In this document: positions 1 through 7,885 of the stretch, one piece after another
How the letters are laid out: each line of letters starts with the position of its first letter
How positions within the stretch are numbered: the stretch's first letter is position 1
Origin: a virus
IMG/VR virus record: IMGVR_UViG_3300009370_002293
Span: 35,813-99,812 of that record
Reading direction: 5' to 3' (one strand)
DNA length: 64,000 nt
Translations under genes and position numbers: made by a program
The notes under the pieces: generated by a model
Database searches by the model: none
Seen by the model: only the letters and a program-made list of their open reading frames with translations
Told to the model about the DNA's origin: nothing

Positions 1-40
1 CATAAACTTATACGCAAAAAAAACTTAAATAAAAAAAGGT

Positions 41-415
41 TTACTCTTTCCATGTTAATTTTATTAGGTTGTCGCCAAAAAATTCTTCTGTATAATTGAT
101 TACACTTTTATAAGCAAAAGGTTTACAAGTATATATATCTATTGAAAAAAACGGAGGTTTACGGTTATCCCAGCCATAAATATGCATTCCGCTCTCTTTC
201 CAGTGCATATAGGCGCACCACCCATAATTTGCCTCATAATTACATACAGGGGTGGTTACGGCAGTCATATTTAAGACTTTTGTAATTTCTTGGCAATATT
301 GGGTCATTTGTTCGGGTGTAAAAGGATTATGTAGAGTCCCTTCAACAACTATACGCTGCCTGCAAATATCAGGTGCTAGATCAATCCATTCATTATTTAA
401 ATAATTTTTGTCCAT
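41..415 (-). CDS. S-adenosylmethionine decarboxylase-like protein
   Basis: AdoMet decarboxylase makes the aminopropyl donor for spermidine synthesis and uses a pyruvoyl group made by self-cleavage at a Ser. In this 124-residue product the block KESGMHIYGW, followed about ten residues later by SIDIYTC, lines up with the family block ESHISIHTW...AxDIFTC, so the Ser of 'KES' would be the pyruvoyl source. I chose the ATG at 415: an in-frame start at 508 exists but would make the protein overlap its upstream neighbour by more than 100 bases. The family is known from cyanophages. The N-terminal part matches poorly, so activity is not certain; a non-catalytic SpeD-fold protein is the main alternative. 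Confidence 0.5.
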   Translation of the reverse strand: MDKNYLNNEWIDLAPDICRQRIVVEGTLHNPFTPEQMTQYCQEITKVLNMTAVTTPVCNYEANYGWCAYMHWKESGMHIYGWDNRKPPFFSIDIYTCKPFAYKSVINYTEEFFGDNLIKLTWKE

Positions 416-630
416 TTTAAGTATCCATATAGGTTCATTAATAAAATAACAAAAGACATCACTGATGTCGAGTATGCTTTTTTGAAAAAACAATACAATC
501 CAACGCAAAAATTACCAATAATCCAAGCGATCCAGCCAGATACACAATGGTTAGCGTTAAGATAATAGCCAGCGACCACAAAAAATGCACCAATTCCGCC
601 AAGAATTTCATAGAAGCCGCTGACTTTCAT
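397..630 (-). CDS. Small membrane protein, PnuC/YgjV-like
   Basis: A 77-residue hydrophobic protein with about three membrane segments (roughly residues 5-23, 27-44 and 50-70) and an aromatic C-terminal motif LYGYLKW that recalls the NxYGxxxW end of PnuC-type nicotinamide riboside transporters and the YgjV family. At this length it would have to work as an oligomer or a fragment. Start set at ATG 630, preceded by an AGAGAG purine tract; the upstream in-frame ATG at 663 has no ribosome binding site and a longer overlap. It overlaps the SpeD-like gene by 19 bases, so the two are probably translated together. Membrane location is clear; the transport role is a guess. Confidence 0.5.
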   Translation of the reverse strand: MKVSGFYEILGGIGAFFVVAGYYLNANHCVSGWIAWIIGNFCVGLYCFFKKAYSTSVMSFVILLMNLYGYLKWTKII

Positions 631-1192
631 GGCTCTCTGGGAAGCATTTTTTTTCAATTTCATAAAAATTTTTTAATAAATTTACATCTATTTTAAGTTC
701 TGTTCTTAATTGTGATATTTTTTTATGTTTTAACTCTTTGAAGTCTACCATAGAAAGATCGGTTTCACAAAGCGATCCAGCTTTAATCGCTAAGTTAAAC
801 ACAAACCTTTCTTCTTCTCCAAAATTATACCCTTCTGGATATAAATATTTAGCACAAAACATAAATAAATTTTTACGCCAGCGAGACATTTTTTTAGTGC
901 TCCCCATTGTATAGCCAATTACAAATGCCTCATCTTTGGTCATTAGTCCTCTACCTAGCAATAAGTGAACACAATCATGTGTCTCTAGAGATACCGACCC
1001 TGAAAATAATCCTACGTCATATTTTGGGTTTTCAACAAGTCTTATGATAAATGGCACCTCTTCAGGTTTCAATTTAAAGGAATCCATCGATTTAAGTCCT
1101 CTTAACAGAGAGATTTGTTTTTTGTTAAATAATGGTATATGCCACTCTTTAACAAGCCTCTCTTGTTCCTCTATGTATTGGCGCGGTGTCAT
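608..1192 (-). CDS. Conserved hypothetical with HDxxH motif (COQ4-like?)
   Basis: A 194-residue soluble protein that I do not recognise with certainty. Its central stretch HDCVHLLLGRG, followed by an acidic EAFVIGYTMG segment, resembles the zinc-binding HDxxH...E signature of COQ4, a ubiquinone biosynthesis protein. The rest is helical and charged, ending in a Cys- and Glu-rich tail. It is first in a minus-strand run with the small membrane protein and the SpeD-like gene and overlaps the former. A metal-binding role is a reasonable inference; a ubiquinone function in a phage is not established from sequence. Confidence 0.5.
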   Translation of the reverse strand: MTPRQYIEEQERLVKEWHIPLFNKKQISLLRGLKSMDSFKLKPEEVPFIIRLVENPKYDVGLFSGSVSLETHDCVHLLLGRGLMTKDEAFVIGYTMGSTKKMSRWRKNLFMFCAKYLYPEGYNFGEEERFVFNLAIKAGSLCETDLSMVDFKELKHKKISQLRTELKIDVNLLKNFYEIEKKCFPESHESQRLL

Positions 1193-1258
1193 TTAATCTC
1201 TATAGTATTATATTTTATTTTAAATAATAAGTCAAAGATTTTTAGTGTAATTAAGAAT

Positions 1259-1543
1259 ATGCCAACTACATATAGCGGAGTGTCGGCTTTACGGGGAGCA
1301 ATCCACCAGAGTACAGTAACGGGTGATTTTATGGCAACGGGGGCTGGCGATTCATCATATCAGAGCCAAATCACTGGCCTTCTTAACACTGGGTTACAGC
1401 CCGACAGAAAAGAGTTGACTAACCATATTGGTCGGGAATATTATAGAAAATTAAACCAACTCGACCTTACCCCAACTTATGAAGATCAACTAGACGCAGG
1501 ATTCAGGCCCACAACTTTCACGGGACTCTATACCGCCCCTTAG
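1259..1543 (+). CDS. Hypothetical protein, possible virion component
   Basis: A 94-residue plus-strand frame between a minus-strand gene that diverges from it and GMP reductase, which converges on it. Start set at ATG 1259; an upstream extension to 1139 overlaps the neighbouring gene and encodes an implausible N-terminus. The product is rich in Thr, Gly and Ser (MPTTYSGVSALRGAIHQ...) and has no recognisable domain. The AT-rich stretch upstream (1200-1255) could hold a promoter and a TAAGAAT sequence sits before the ATG. Composition is that of small phage structural or scaffold-associated proteins, but that is only an impression. Confidence 0.45.
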   Translation: MPTTYSGVSALRGAIHQSTVTGDFMATGAGDSSYQSQITGLLNTGLQPDRKELTNHIGREYYRKLNQLDLTPTYEDQLDAGFRPTTFTGLYTAP

Positions 1544-1556
1544 TGGGTAAATGATG

Positions 1557-2717
1557 TTAGCTATTTTTTCCAAACACTTCATTTGATTGTTGTGTTACCC
1601 GTATAAAGGTGGCGCATTTGGGCATATCCTTTATCCTCTTGGCTCCAATATAAGTACAAGTAGAACGCAGTCCGCCAAGAATACTTTCCATAGTATCTTG
1701 AAGTCTTCCACGGTGCTTTATCCTTACTGTTTTTCCTTCTGACGAACGATAGCTCGCAACGCCACCATGATACTTGTTCATGGCTGTATCAGAACTCATT
1801 CCGTAAAATGCTTTGTAAGTCTCTCCATTTACTATTTCTTCTTGCCCCGCTGATTCATTATGACCAGCCAGCATCCCGCCCAACATAACAAAATCAGCAC
1901 CAGCACAAAAGGCTTTGGATACATCGCCAGCAGACACGCACCCGCCATCAGCCATAATATGCCCACCAAGCCCATGTGCAGCATCCGCGCATTCAATGAC
2001 CGCGCTGAGTTGAGGGTAACCGACACCAGTTTGAATACGAGTAGTGCAGACAGACCCGCCGCCAATACCCACTTTAACAATATCTGCTCCACTTAATAAT
2101 ATCTCCTCTGTCATTTCGCCGCTAACCACGTTACCAGCAATTATAATCAAATGCGGATGTTCCTCACGAACTCTCTTAATGAAGTCGCAGAACTTCGCAC
2201 TGTAACCATTCGCAATGTCGATACAAACAAATCTATTCCAATAAAATTTCCACTGGATATCTCTCAGATAATCTAAATCATCATATTTATCTGGGTCATA
2301 TTTAATACCAATAGAGGGGCAGAGATGATCGTAGATTCTTTGCTGCCAACACTTCGCTCCTCGTTCGAATTTCCAATTATCCGAGTTAGCTTCTTTGCTT
2401 TCTTGCGTTTTATAAACCCCGTAGCCATCCAGCTTATGCGCCCATCTTTTTACATCATTGTGTTTGCTGATACAGGTCAACATATGATATTTGGCAAGCA
2501 CCTTTGCAGTTTCAAATGTACCTGTCGTATCCATGTTAGCCGCCACAATGGGGACACCTGTCCAGCCGTAGTCTGGGTTACCAGCACCATCTGCGCCAGC
2601 GTTCTTGAAGGTAAAAGTACGCATCAAGTCTACCTCGCTACGAGACGTAAGCTCTGAACGCTTGGGTCGTAAAAGGACGTCCTTGTAGTCTAGTTTTATT
2701 TCTGGTTCAATTCTCAT
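1557..2717 (-). CDS. guaC: GMP reductase (IMPDH/GMPR family)
   Basis: Converts GMP to IMP with NADPH, releasing ammonia. The TIM-barrel signature is clear: the phosphate/nucleotide loop and catalytic cysteine lie in KVGIGGGSVCTTR (Cys224), followed by GVGYPQLSA, ADGGC and the C-terminal YRSSEGK segment typical of GMP reductase rather than IMP dehydrogenase; no CBS domains are present. At 386 residues it is about 40 longer than the E. coli enzyme; the extra length lies around residues 100-160, before the catalytic Cys. Start at ATG 2717 overlaps the stop of the upstream nucleotidyltransferase by 4 bases. It probably redirects host purine nucleotides during infection. Confidence 0.92.
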   Translation of the reverse strand: MRIEPEIKLDYKDVLLRPKRSELTSRSEVDLMRTFTFKNAGADGAGNPDYGWTGVPIVAANMDTTGTFETAKVLAKYHMLTCISKHNDVKRWAHKLDGYGVYKTQESKEANSDNWKFERGAKCWQQRIYDHLCPSIGIKYDPDKYDDLDYLRDIQWKFYWNRFVCIDIANGYSAKFCDFIKRVREEHPHLIIIAGNVVSGEMTEEILLSGADIVKVGIGGGSVCTTRIQTGVGYPQLSAVIECADAAHGLGGHIMADGGCVSAGDVSKAFCAGADFVMLGGMLAGHNESAGQEEIVNGETYKAFYGMSSDTAMNKYHGGVASYRSSEGKTVRIKHRGRLQDTMESILGGLRSTCTYIGAKRIKDMPKCATFIRVTQQSNEVFGKNS

Positions 2718-3166
2718 TTACCTTTAACCATTTTAGATGACGACCTTATTTTACCCCCTAGTCCGTCAATCATTTTAATATTTACCTTTTTACAAACTTG
2801 GGACTCTGGTATCTCTCCTGTGTGTCTATCCCCTCCGTTAGCAAAAATAATGTCATAATGCTTATAGTTTCTTCTTATCTTCTGTAAAGAACCGCACACC
2901 GTTTTGTCTTCGTCAATACTAATAAACGCTGAGTCAACATAACGAATAGCTTCAACTATTTGAAGTCTATCTTCTTCGGTCATGAATGACTTACCCTTTT
3001 TTAGCTTTGCCTGTTTATCATTATTTACAATGACCACTAGCTCATCGCCTAATTCTTTGGCCAACTTTAGCATTTCTAAATGTCCAACATGAATAGGGTC
3101 AAAGTACCCACTTACAACGACCACTAAATCATGTTTTATACTATGGAACCCTATTTCCTTTGTCAT
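2714..3166 (-). CDS. Cytidylyltransferase-like nucleotidyltransferase
   Basis: A 150-residue HxGH nucleotidyltransferase: SGYFDPIHVGH (HVGH at 26-29) opens the nucleotide site, as in TagD, RfaE domain II and phosphopantetheine adenylyltransferase. The C-terminus GGKIRSSSKMVKG resembles the closing (R/K)xSSS loop of the same superfamily. Such enzymes transfer a nucleotide to a sugar phosphate or phosphoalcohol; the substrate cannot be read from sequence. It overlaps guaC and the HNH gene by 4 bases at each end, so all three are translationally coupled. A second related enzyme lies at 5617-6111 and a third at 32028-32453. Confidence 0.8.
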   Translation of the reverse strand: MTKEIGFHSIKHDLVVVVSGYFDPIHVGHLEMLKLAKELGDELVVIVNNDKQAKLKKGKSFMTEEDRLQIVEAIRYVDSAFISIDEDKTVCGSLQKIRRNYKHYDIIFANGGDRHTGEIPESQVCKKVNIKMIDGLGGKIRSSSKMVKGK

Positions 3167-4299
3167 GGCCTCCAGTCTTCTTCAGGCTGCTCTAAGTCTT
3201 TATCTTTAGTATAATCAACCAAAATTTCTTCACCCTTTTTCATCGGCTTTAAGGTATAAATAGATTTAGTTCCGTTCTCAGTTGTTCTAATTTCGCAATT
3301 TTCATAAACCGTTGAATGATTATACATACAATTAGGCTTAAGGTTAATCCAGCTTCTATTTTTCCAGCCCCATACATGCGTTACATGAATGAATGTTGCT
3401 GCTTCGACATCCTCCATAACCTTTAAACCCTTTTTGTGGTAACCGTTTTTTTCTACAGTTACCTCTACCTGAGGAAACCTTAGGGCCTCACACAATCTAG
3501 CCCGATCATTATTAGCCCACAACTTGGGGTTATTAGGGTCTTGTTTTGGGTATTTTTTTGGATTCCACTCGTCACGCTTCATATTGTTTTCGGTTTGGGT
3601 TATGATCTCTAAATTATCTTGATGGTGGGAGCCCCCAAGAGCTATTGGAACAATATGGTCAACCTCATATACTGTACCGTCTTTAGAAGATTCATTTAGT
3701 CTAGTTCGTTCCGTGAAAAAACCTTCTATAATCTCCATGTCTGAATCGGGAAGTACGGCAGATTTTTTGATGGCCTCTCTTTTTTGCTGTAGGTGACATC
3801 TTTTTGCCTTTTTTTCGGGCATTGACCGATATTCTTTGTTGTAATTTTTAACGTGATCTTTGTTATCAGCACGCCACTTTTTCATTTTTTTAATGTTTTT
3901 ATCCCTGTTCTTAATACGATTTTCACGAACTTTACCATGCTTGTGTTTATTATACCATCGCCTGCTACCTTCTTGGGCTCTAGCCCGAACCTCAGGGTTA
4001 TTATTCAGATAGTCCCTTCTATTCTTTAGTCGAAGCTCTTTTTCTTCAGGCGTTTCTTCTAAACGTCTTTTCTTATTATTTTCCCGCACTTTAGTAAGAC
4101 GCACTTCTCTTTGTTCAGGGGTTTCATTTTCACTCCGTTTTTTGTTGTACTCCCTGTTTCTGACAAGACGTACTTCTCTTTGTTCAGGGGTTTCATTTTC
4201 ACGCCGTTTTTTGTTGTACTCCCTTGCATAAAGTAAACGCTCCTCTCTTTGTTCGGGAGTTTCTTCTCGACGGTTTGCGGCTGTTGACTTTGTATTCAT
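3163..4299 (-). CDS. HNH endonuclease-like protein with N-terminal repeats and SET-like C-terminus
   Basis: A 378-residue, three-part protein. Residues 12-98 are four tandem charged repeats of about 23 residues built on ETPEQREVRL...NKKRREN, probably helical. Residues 209-242 form an HNH motif (VDHIVPIALGG, then HHQDNLEIITQTENN), the signature of phage homing and packaging-associated nucleases. Residues about 285-363 look like a SET domain: a KG turn, then YNHS (326-329) and the closing GEEILVDY (356-363), as in the NHSxxPN and GEELxxxY blocks of lysine methyltransferases. The gene overlaps the nucleotidyltransferase by 4 bases. DNA cleavage is likely from the HNH; whether the SET-like part is active is unknown. 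Confidence 0.75.
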   Translation of the reverse strand: MNTKSTAANRREETPEQREERLLYAREYNKKRRENETPEQREVRLVRNREYNKKRSENETPEQREVRLTKVRENNKKRRLEETPEEKELRLKNRRDYLNNNPEVRARAQEGSRRWYNKHKHGKVRENRIKNRDKNIKKMKKWRADNKDHVKNYNKEYRSMPEKKAKRCHLQQKREAIKKSAVLPDSDMEIIEGFFTERTRLNESSKDGTVYEVDHIVPIALGGSHHQDNLEIITQTENNMKRDEWNPKKYPKQDPNNPKLWANNDRARLCEALRFPQVEVTVEKNGYHKKGLKVMEDVEAATFIHVTHVWGWKNRSWINLKPNCMYNHSTVYENCEIRTTENGTKSIYTLKPMKKGEEILVDYTKDKDLEQPEEDWRP

Positions 4300-4387
4300 A
4301 ATTATTTTTTATCAATGAGAGATTCTATTATATTTTTAAAAAGGTAATAGATAAAATAAACAATATATAAAAAGAAATCTAATAATT

Positions 4388-5080
4388 TCATCGATATTTT
4401 TTGCCAAGTCGTTGCAAATACTTTCGAGCATAAAAAAGCCGTGACATTATAGTTCCTACTGGCACATGCAATAACTTTGCTATCTCAGGGTAACTCAACT
4501 GGTCTACCTCATATAAAATTATAACCTCACGATGTTTGGGTTCTAACTTATCTAATAATTTAGTGCTTAGTTTAATTTTTGATTTTTTTATATCCTTATC
4601 CACCCTTTTTTTACTCGGGGTCTCCATGTCAATCAAACCTCCACCCTCTACTGGTATTCCTTTTATATGCGCTTCCCCGTTTCGAATAGTTAAATTTTTC
4701 CCCGCATTTGATGCCGTATGGCCGCCGTCAGTGGATTCATGTTCTAAAACGGAGTTATCGGAGGATATGTATACAAATTTATGTTCGTGCCTTTGTCTTT
4801 TACGCCAATCATCATAAAAATTATTTCGTGCAATGGCATTAGCCCAGACTTTGAAGGTGGACTTAAACTTAAATTGACTAATTCTTTGCCAGCTTTTTAT
4901 TAAAGTTTGTTGAAATATTTCTTCTTCTATTTCTAAATTCCCTTTTGTATAACTCTTAATCCACCCCCTTATGTATTCCTCATTCCTTATGATAAGTTCT
5001 TCGAAAGCCGTTTCGTCTTTAGCTTGGGCTAATTTTATTAATTGTTTCTCCTCTTTTTCCTTGTAATCCGAGGTAACCAT
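4388..5080 (-). CDS. ECF-like sigma factor (sigma-70 regions 2 and 4)
   Basis: A 230-residue two-domain sigma factor. Region 2 spans about residues 20-100 (DETAFEELIIRNEEYI, EEEIFQQTLIKSW, then WANAIARNNFYDDWRKR), and region 4 about 176-225 with a helix-turn-helix at LSYPEIAKLLHVPVGTIMSRL. Region 3 is missing, as in ECF factors. The linker between the domains (about 105-170) is longer than usual and Gly/Ser-rich. It would redirect host RNA polymerase to a class of phage promoters. The stop of the upstream gene is 4 bases away, so they share a transcript. Its target promoter motif cannot be set from this window alone. Confidence 0.85.
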   Translation of the reverse strand: MVTSDYKEKEEKQLIKLAQAKDETAFEELIIRNEEYIRGWIKSYTKGNLEIEEEIFQQTLIKSWQRISQFKFKSTFKVWANAIARNNFYDDWRKRQRHEHKFVYISSDNSVLEHESTDGGHTASNAGKNLTIRNGEAHIKGIPVEGGGLIDMETPSKKRVDKDIKKSKIKLSTKLLDKLEPKHREVIILYEVDQLSYPEIAKLLHVPVGTIMSRLFYARKYLQRLGKKYR

Positions 5081-5084
5081 TTTA

Positions 5085-5636
5085 CTACCTTAAATCCTCC
5101 CTTAAAAGCCTCCATCTATCGCTATCGATAGCTTTACTACCGTTATCAATTAATTTTATCATATTAAGTACATCATCAATACTATCATAAATGTAATGAT
5201 GGGGTAACATGCCCATTAACCAAAGCGGTGTTTCAGATTTTCCGCCTTCCATGGAAATAAATATAGGTTTCTTCATTCTTACCGCTGTAACAAGTTCCTC
5301 TGCGCTTCCCCAACTTGCCACATTTGGCAATAAATGTGCGATTATAAAATCTGATCTATCAACTAAATTCAGGTCATAGCTACGAACCGTGGTCATTCTT
5401 TTTGTTACGTCACTATAATGACCTAGGCTCATTGCCTCATGCATTTTTTCGCGAGCCTCTTCGTCTTCGTCAACGTCTTTGACAAAGGGTTTTTTATACG
5501 GGTTAAAAACTGTAACACCTAATGGTGCTAACCTCGCTTCGACTTCGTCTCTCCAATTACGACCATTGGCATACTGCATATGCCCAACTAAATAGGTACG
5601 AGTTTTATTTAATAAATTAAGATCCTTTATATTCAT
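5085..5636 (-). CDS. Nucleoside 2-deoxyribosyltransferase-like protein
   Basis: Family members move deoxyribose between bases or hydrolyse (deoxy)nucleotides. The 183-residue product shows the Rossmann-like layout: an N-terminal TYLVGHMQYANGRNW strand-loop, a VFNPY strand, the D-rich segment RSYDLNLVDRSDFIIAHL and the catalytic-type GSAEELVTA, where the Glu would be the nucleophile. It overlaps the nucleotidyltransferase upstream by 20 bases and is followed 4 bases later by the sigma factor. It may recycle host deoxynucleosides together with GMP reductase and dCMP deaminase in the same region; a non-metabolic role as a NAD- or nucleotide-sensing protein is possible. Confidence 0.7.
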   Translation of the reverse strand: MNIKDLNLLNKTRTYLVGHMQYANGRNWRDEVEARLAPLGVTVFNPYKKPFVKDVDEDEEAREKMHEAMSLGHYSDVTKRMTTVRSYDLNLVDRSDFIIAHLLPNVASWGSAEELVTAVRMKKPIFISMEGGKSETPLWLMGMLPHHYIYDSIDDVLNMIKLIDNGSKAIDSDRWRLLREDLR

Positions 5637-6111
5637 ATATTTTTTTCAATATTTCTCCCTTAGAAAGATCCCTAGAAAGGGGTGCAAATTTAATTTCAGC
5701 CTTCTTGAAGCCGTCAACTGTGCCCGAAGAATCGAGAGCATTTTTTTCTTCGTCAGAAAGATTATCAAAATTATAGTGAGGGCCCTTAAAGTAAAATTCA
5801 GGGTTTACTGTCTTAATAAACGACCCCACATCATCAATAACACAAGTAAAATCTACAAAGGTAAGGGCCAGTAATATATCTTCTCTGTCCTTTTCGGAGC
5901 AAAAGGTTTTATTACCACAAAGTTTGTCACTCTTAATTCCTACTACCAGTGTATCTGACGATCTTTTACACCATGATAAAAAATCTATATGCCCCGCATG
6001 AAACAGGTCAAAAGTTCCGATAGTAAGGGCCACGCCCCCCATATTTAAATATTCACGATTTTCCTTTAGCTGTTCTAAGGAAACCCTTTTCATGGTGTTT
6101 GTGGCAAACAT
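5617..6111 (-). CDS. RfaE/TagD-type nucleotidyltransferase
   Basis: A 164-residue HxGH nucleotidyltransferase with GTFDLFHAGHIDFL close to the N-terminus, then LVVGIKSDK and a C-terminal RDLSKGEILKKI segment. This is the small stand-alone form of the domain that makes ADP-heptose, CDP-glycerol or CDP-ethanolamine. An alternative ATG at 6093 would remove six residues; neither start has a strong ribosome binding site. It is one of three such enzymes in the window; the substrate is unknown, but the many glycosyltransferases suggest a nucleotide-activated sugar or polyol. Confidence 0.8.
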   Translation of the reverse strand: MFATNTMKRVSLEQLKENREYLNMGGVALTIGTFDLFHAGHIDFLSWCKRSSDTLVVGIKSDKLCGNKTFCSEKDREDILLALTFVDFTCVIDDVGSFIKTVNPEFYFKGPHYNFDNLSDEEKNALDSSGTVDGFKKAEIKFAPLSRDLSKGEILKKIYEYKGS

Positions 6112-6143
6112 TATATTGATTATTTATTTATTTTTGATTAAGG

Positions 6144-6698
6144 TCAAGAAATTTTTCTATGTATAAAGCTAACTAGGGATACTATTTTTAGTAACCCCCA
6201 TTTTATAAGGCCAAAAAACTGATTTATTATCCAAGAGTAAACGGAATAAATTTTCCACGACATTTTTTTTTCAGATTCGGCCCTTTTTTCTATCATATTT
6301 TTTAATAGAACCTCTTGGTTTTTTCGATTACTATTCTCATGAACCGACCATTCACAAAGATGAATTTCTTTTACTTCCCCATCCCTCATCCAAGCCACAA
6401 ACTCAATCCAAAGGTCTTCTGTGTCGCACATATGTAAGAGGTGGAATCTAATTTCGCCTGTTAACTCAACCTTTTTAATTCCATTATTTACAACCCTTAC
6501 CTGACCTGTCTCCTCGTTATAACACTTTTCAATTAATTCTTCGTATACCTGTCCATCATCTTCTATAACAAATGAGTCACCCAGCAAAGATAGAGTTAAA
6601 AATTCTTGCTCCGTCCAGTTTATACCATCAAAAGAATACTGCTCTTTAGAGAGCGGTAGTTTGAACTCACACTTTATTTTTGAGGGGGAACCAAACAT
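6144..6698 (-). CDS. Hypothetical protein with C-terminal hydrophobic segment
   Basis: A 184-residue protein that I do not recognise. The first two thirds are acidic and appear to be beta-rich (SFDGINWTEQEFLTLSLLGD at the start). A charged helix near 125-145 is followed by a hydrophobic stretch at about 148-178 (SWIINQFFGLIKWGLLKIVSLVSFI) that could be one or two membrane or amphipathic helices. It starts 2 bases from the stop of the small gene upstream and sits in the same minus-strand run. A membrane-tethered protein with a cytoplasmic N-terminal domain is the simplest reading. Confidence 0.6.
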   Translation of the reverse strand: MFGSPSKIKCEFKLPLSKEQYSFDGINWTEQEFLTLSLLGDSFVIEDDGQVYEELIEKCYNEETGQVRVVNNGIKKVELTGEIRFHLLHMCDTEDLWIEFVAWMRDGEVKEIHLCEWSVHENSNRKNQEVLLKNMIEKRAESEKKMSWKIYSVYSWIINQFFGLIKWGLLKIVSLVSFIHRKIS

Positions 6699-6700
6699 GC

Positions 6701-6880
6701 CTAGATTTCTTCAATAAGCTCTTTAAGGTTTTTCAAATAAAAAACCATAAAGCTATCACCTTGAGCATTTGCACCCTTGCCCATAGACAGACATTGTTGT
6801 TTATATTTAACGTCCTGCTTAATCGCTTCGTCAATTAATTGATCGGTCAAATCTAAAGCTATTTCTTTTTTACTTTTCAT
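6701..6880 (-). CDS. Small helical hypothetical protein
   Basis: A 59-residue frame starting at ATG 6880 (MKSKKEIALDLTDQLIDEA...) and ending with TAG at 6701-6703, two bases before the next gene starts. It overlaps the end of the phosphomannomutase gene by 11 bases. That fit on both sides in a run of coupled genes is the main reason to call it. The composition is normal for a small soluble helical protein with one Cys and a Gly-rich turn (MGKGANAQGD). No family recognised. Confidence 0.6.
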   Translation of the reverse strand: MKSKKEIALDLTDQLIDEAIKQDVKYKQQCLSMGKGANAQGDSFMVFYLKNLKELIEEI

Positions 6881-7592
6881 TTTCGGTTAATATTTTAAAG
6901 GTTTCCTTTGCGTTTCTAACATTGAAGCATTTACCATCACGATGCCTTTCTAGGTCTTGGCAGATGTCGTAATCGTTACCGCCCTTAAAGCATTTGTCTC
7001 CAAAAAAAATCATTTTTTTATTATGGTTCTCTCTGATCCACGAAGATGCCTGAGATTTATTCCATCCACACGGCTGTATATCTATGCTTTTCTGCCCCCC
7101 TATACGTATATCAAATTGAGGAAATTTTTTTTGTAAATCTTGTTGTATCGTTTTTCTTTCTTGGGTACGCGAATCCCAGTGGGCATAATCATTACGCTCC
7201 TTAATAGAGGCGTGTGGGCCAATAATAGAAAAATTCAACATGCCATCCCTTGTTTCATGAAATTTTTTACTTTTTACAGGGTAAGGGGATTTTTGGTGCC
7301 ATAACAATAATTCAGTCAATAGTTTTACGGGAGGCTTCCACTCTCGTCTGTAAACATCTTTACCCTTTATTGTAAGACGATTCCCCATCGAGCTAAAAAT
7401 ACCACTACTCCTATTTAGAATACTAGACGGAAGTTGTTCGCAGATTTTTTTAAATGAACCACCCCCCACCAAAAAAAACTTTTTATTTAAAGACCAACTT
7501 AAAAACTGAAGTACGTGCCCTGATTCTATAGGTCGAGTTGGTTCAGTTAAAGTTCCGTCTATATCAAATAAATAAATAGAATCTTCTTTCAT
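6870..7592 (-). CDS. Phosphomannomutase, eukaryotic-type (HAD superfamily)
   Basis: Interconverts mannose 6-phosphate and mannose 1-phosphate, the entry to GDP-mannose. The 240-residue length and motifs fit the PMM1/PMM2 family, not the bacterial ManB/AlgC family: FDIDGTLT with catalytic Asp10 and Asp12, RDGMLNFSIIG, GGQKSIDIQPCGWNK in the cap, and the metal site FFGDKCFKGGNDYDI near the C-terminus. It overlaps the small genes on both sides. It connects with GDP-mannose 4,6-dehydratase (44402-45457) and the fucosyltransferase-like gene (28370-29299). A eukaryotic-type PMM in a phage is unusual but the match is strong. Confidence 0.88.
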   Translation of the reverse strand: MKEDSIYLFDIDGTLTEPTRPIESGHVLQFLSWSLNKKFFLVGGGSFKKICEQLPSSILNRSSGIFSSMGNRLTIKGKDVYRREWKPPVKLLTELLLWHQKSPYPVKSKKFHETRDGMLNFSIIGPHASIKERNDYAHWDSRTQERKTIQQDLQKKFPQFDIRIGGQKSIDIQPCGWNKSQASSWIRENHNKKMIFFGDKCFKGGNDYDICQDLERHRDGKCFNVRNAKETFKILTENEK

Positions 7593-7885
7593 CTCCTAAT
7601 TTTGCGCCAACGATTACTCCATAAAAAATGACTACACGTACTTGCAAACCTTTCTACAGCCCTCTCTGATTTATCCCAAAAAAATGCATGGGCTAATTCA
7701 TGTATAATTGTATTAAGCTCACTTTGAGAGGTTAAATTGGGGTTTATGAAAATTTTAGGATATTTATCATCAGGAGGGAAACAAACTCCGTCAGCGTCAC
7801 CATACGCCCTTTTATCGGGCTTTCGAAAAGAGATTTCGTACTCCACCCCTTTAGTGTTTTTAAATTTAAAGGGCTTTTTTTTCAT
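7589..7885 (-). CDS. Putative zinc metallopeptidase (HExxH), SprT-like
   Basis: A 98-residue protein with the zinc motif HELAH at 62-66 in a predicted helix (NTIIHELAHAFFW). A downstream helix with SERAVERFAS could supply a third ligand or the Glu seen in minimal gluzincins. The N-terminus is a short beta domain, and the size fits the small SprT-like/ImmA-like peptidases common in phages of aquatic bacteria. It overlaps the phosphomannomutase by 4 bases and abuts the gene at 7885. Proteolysis is plausible; the target is unknown. Confidence 0.65.
   Translation of the reverse strand: MKKKPFKFKNTKGVEYEISFRKPDKRAYGDADGVCFPPDDKYPKIFINPNLTSQSELNTIIHELAHAFFWDKSERAVERFASTCSHFLWSNRWRKIRR

Noticed and set aside
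1832-2092. Minus-strand frame with membrane-like segments
   Set aside because: Shadow of guaC in another frame; guaC has full catalytic motifs over the same bases.
3979-4270. DNA repeats in the HNH gene as a CRISPR array
   Set aside because: The repeats are in frame, encode ETPEQRE-type peptide units and have no unique spacers; they belong to the protein.
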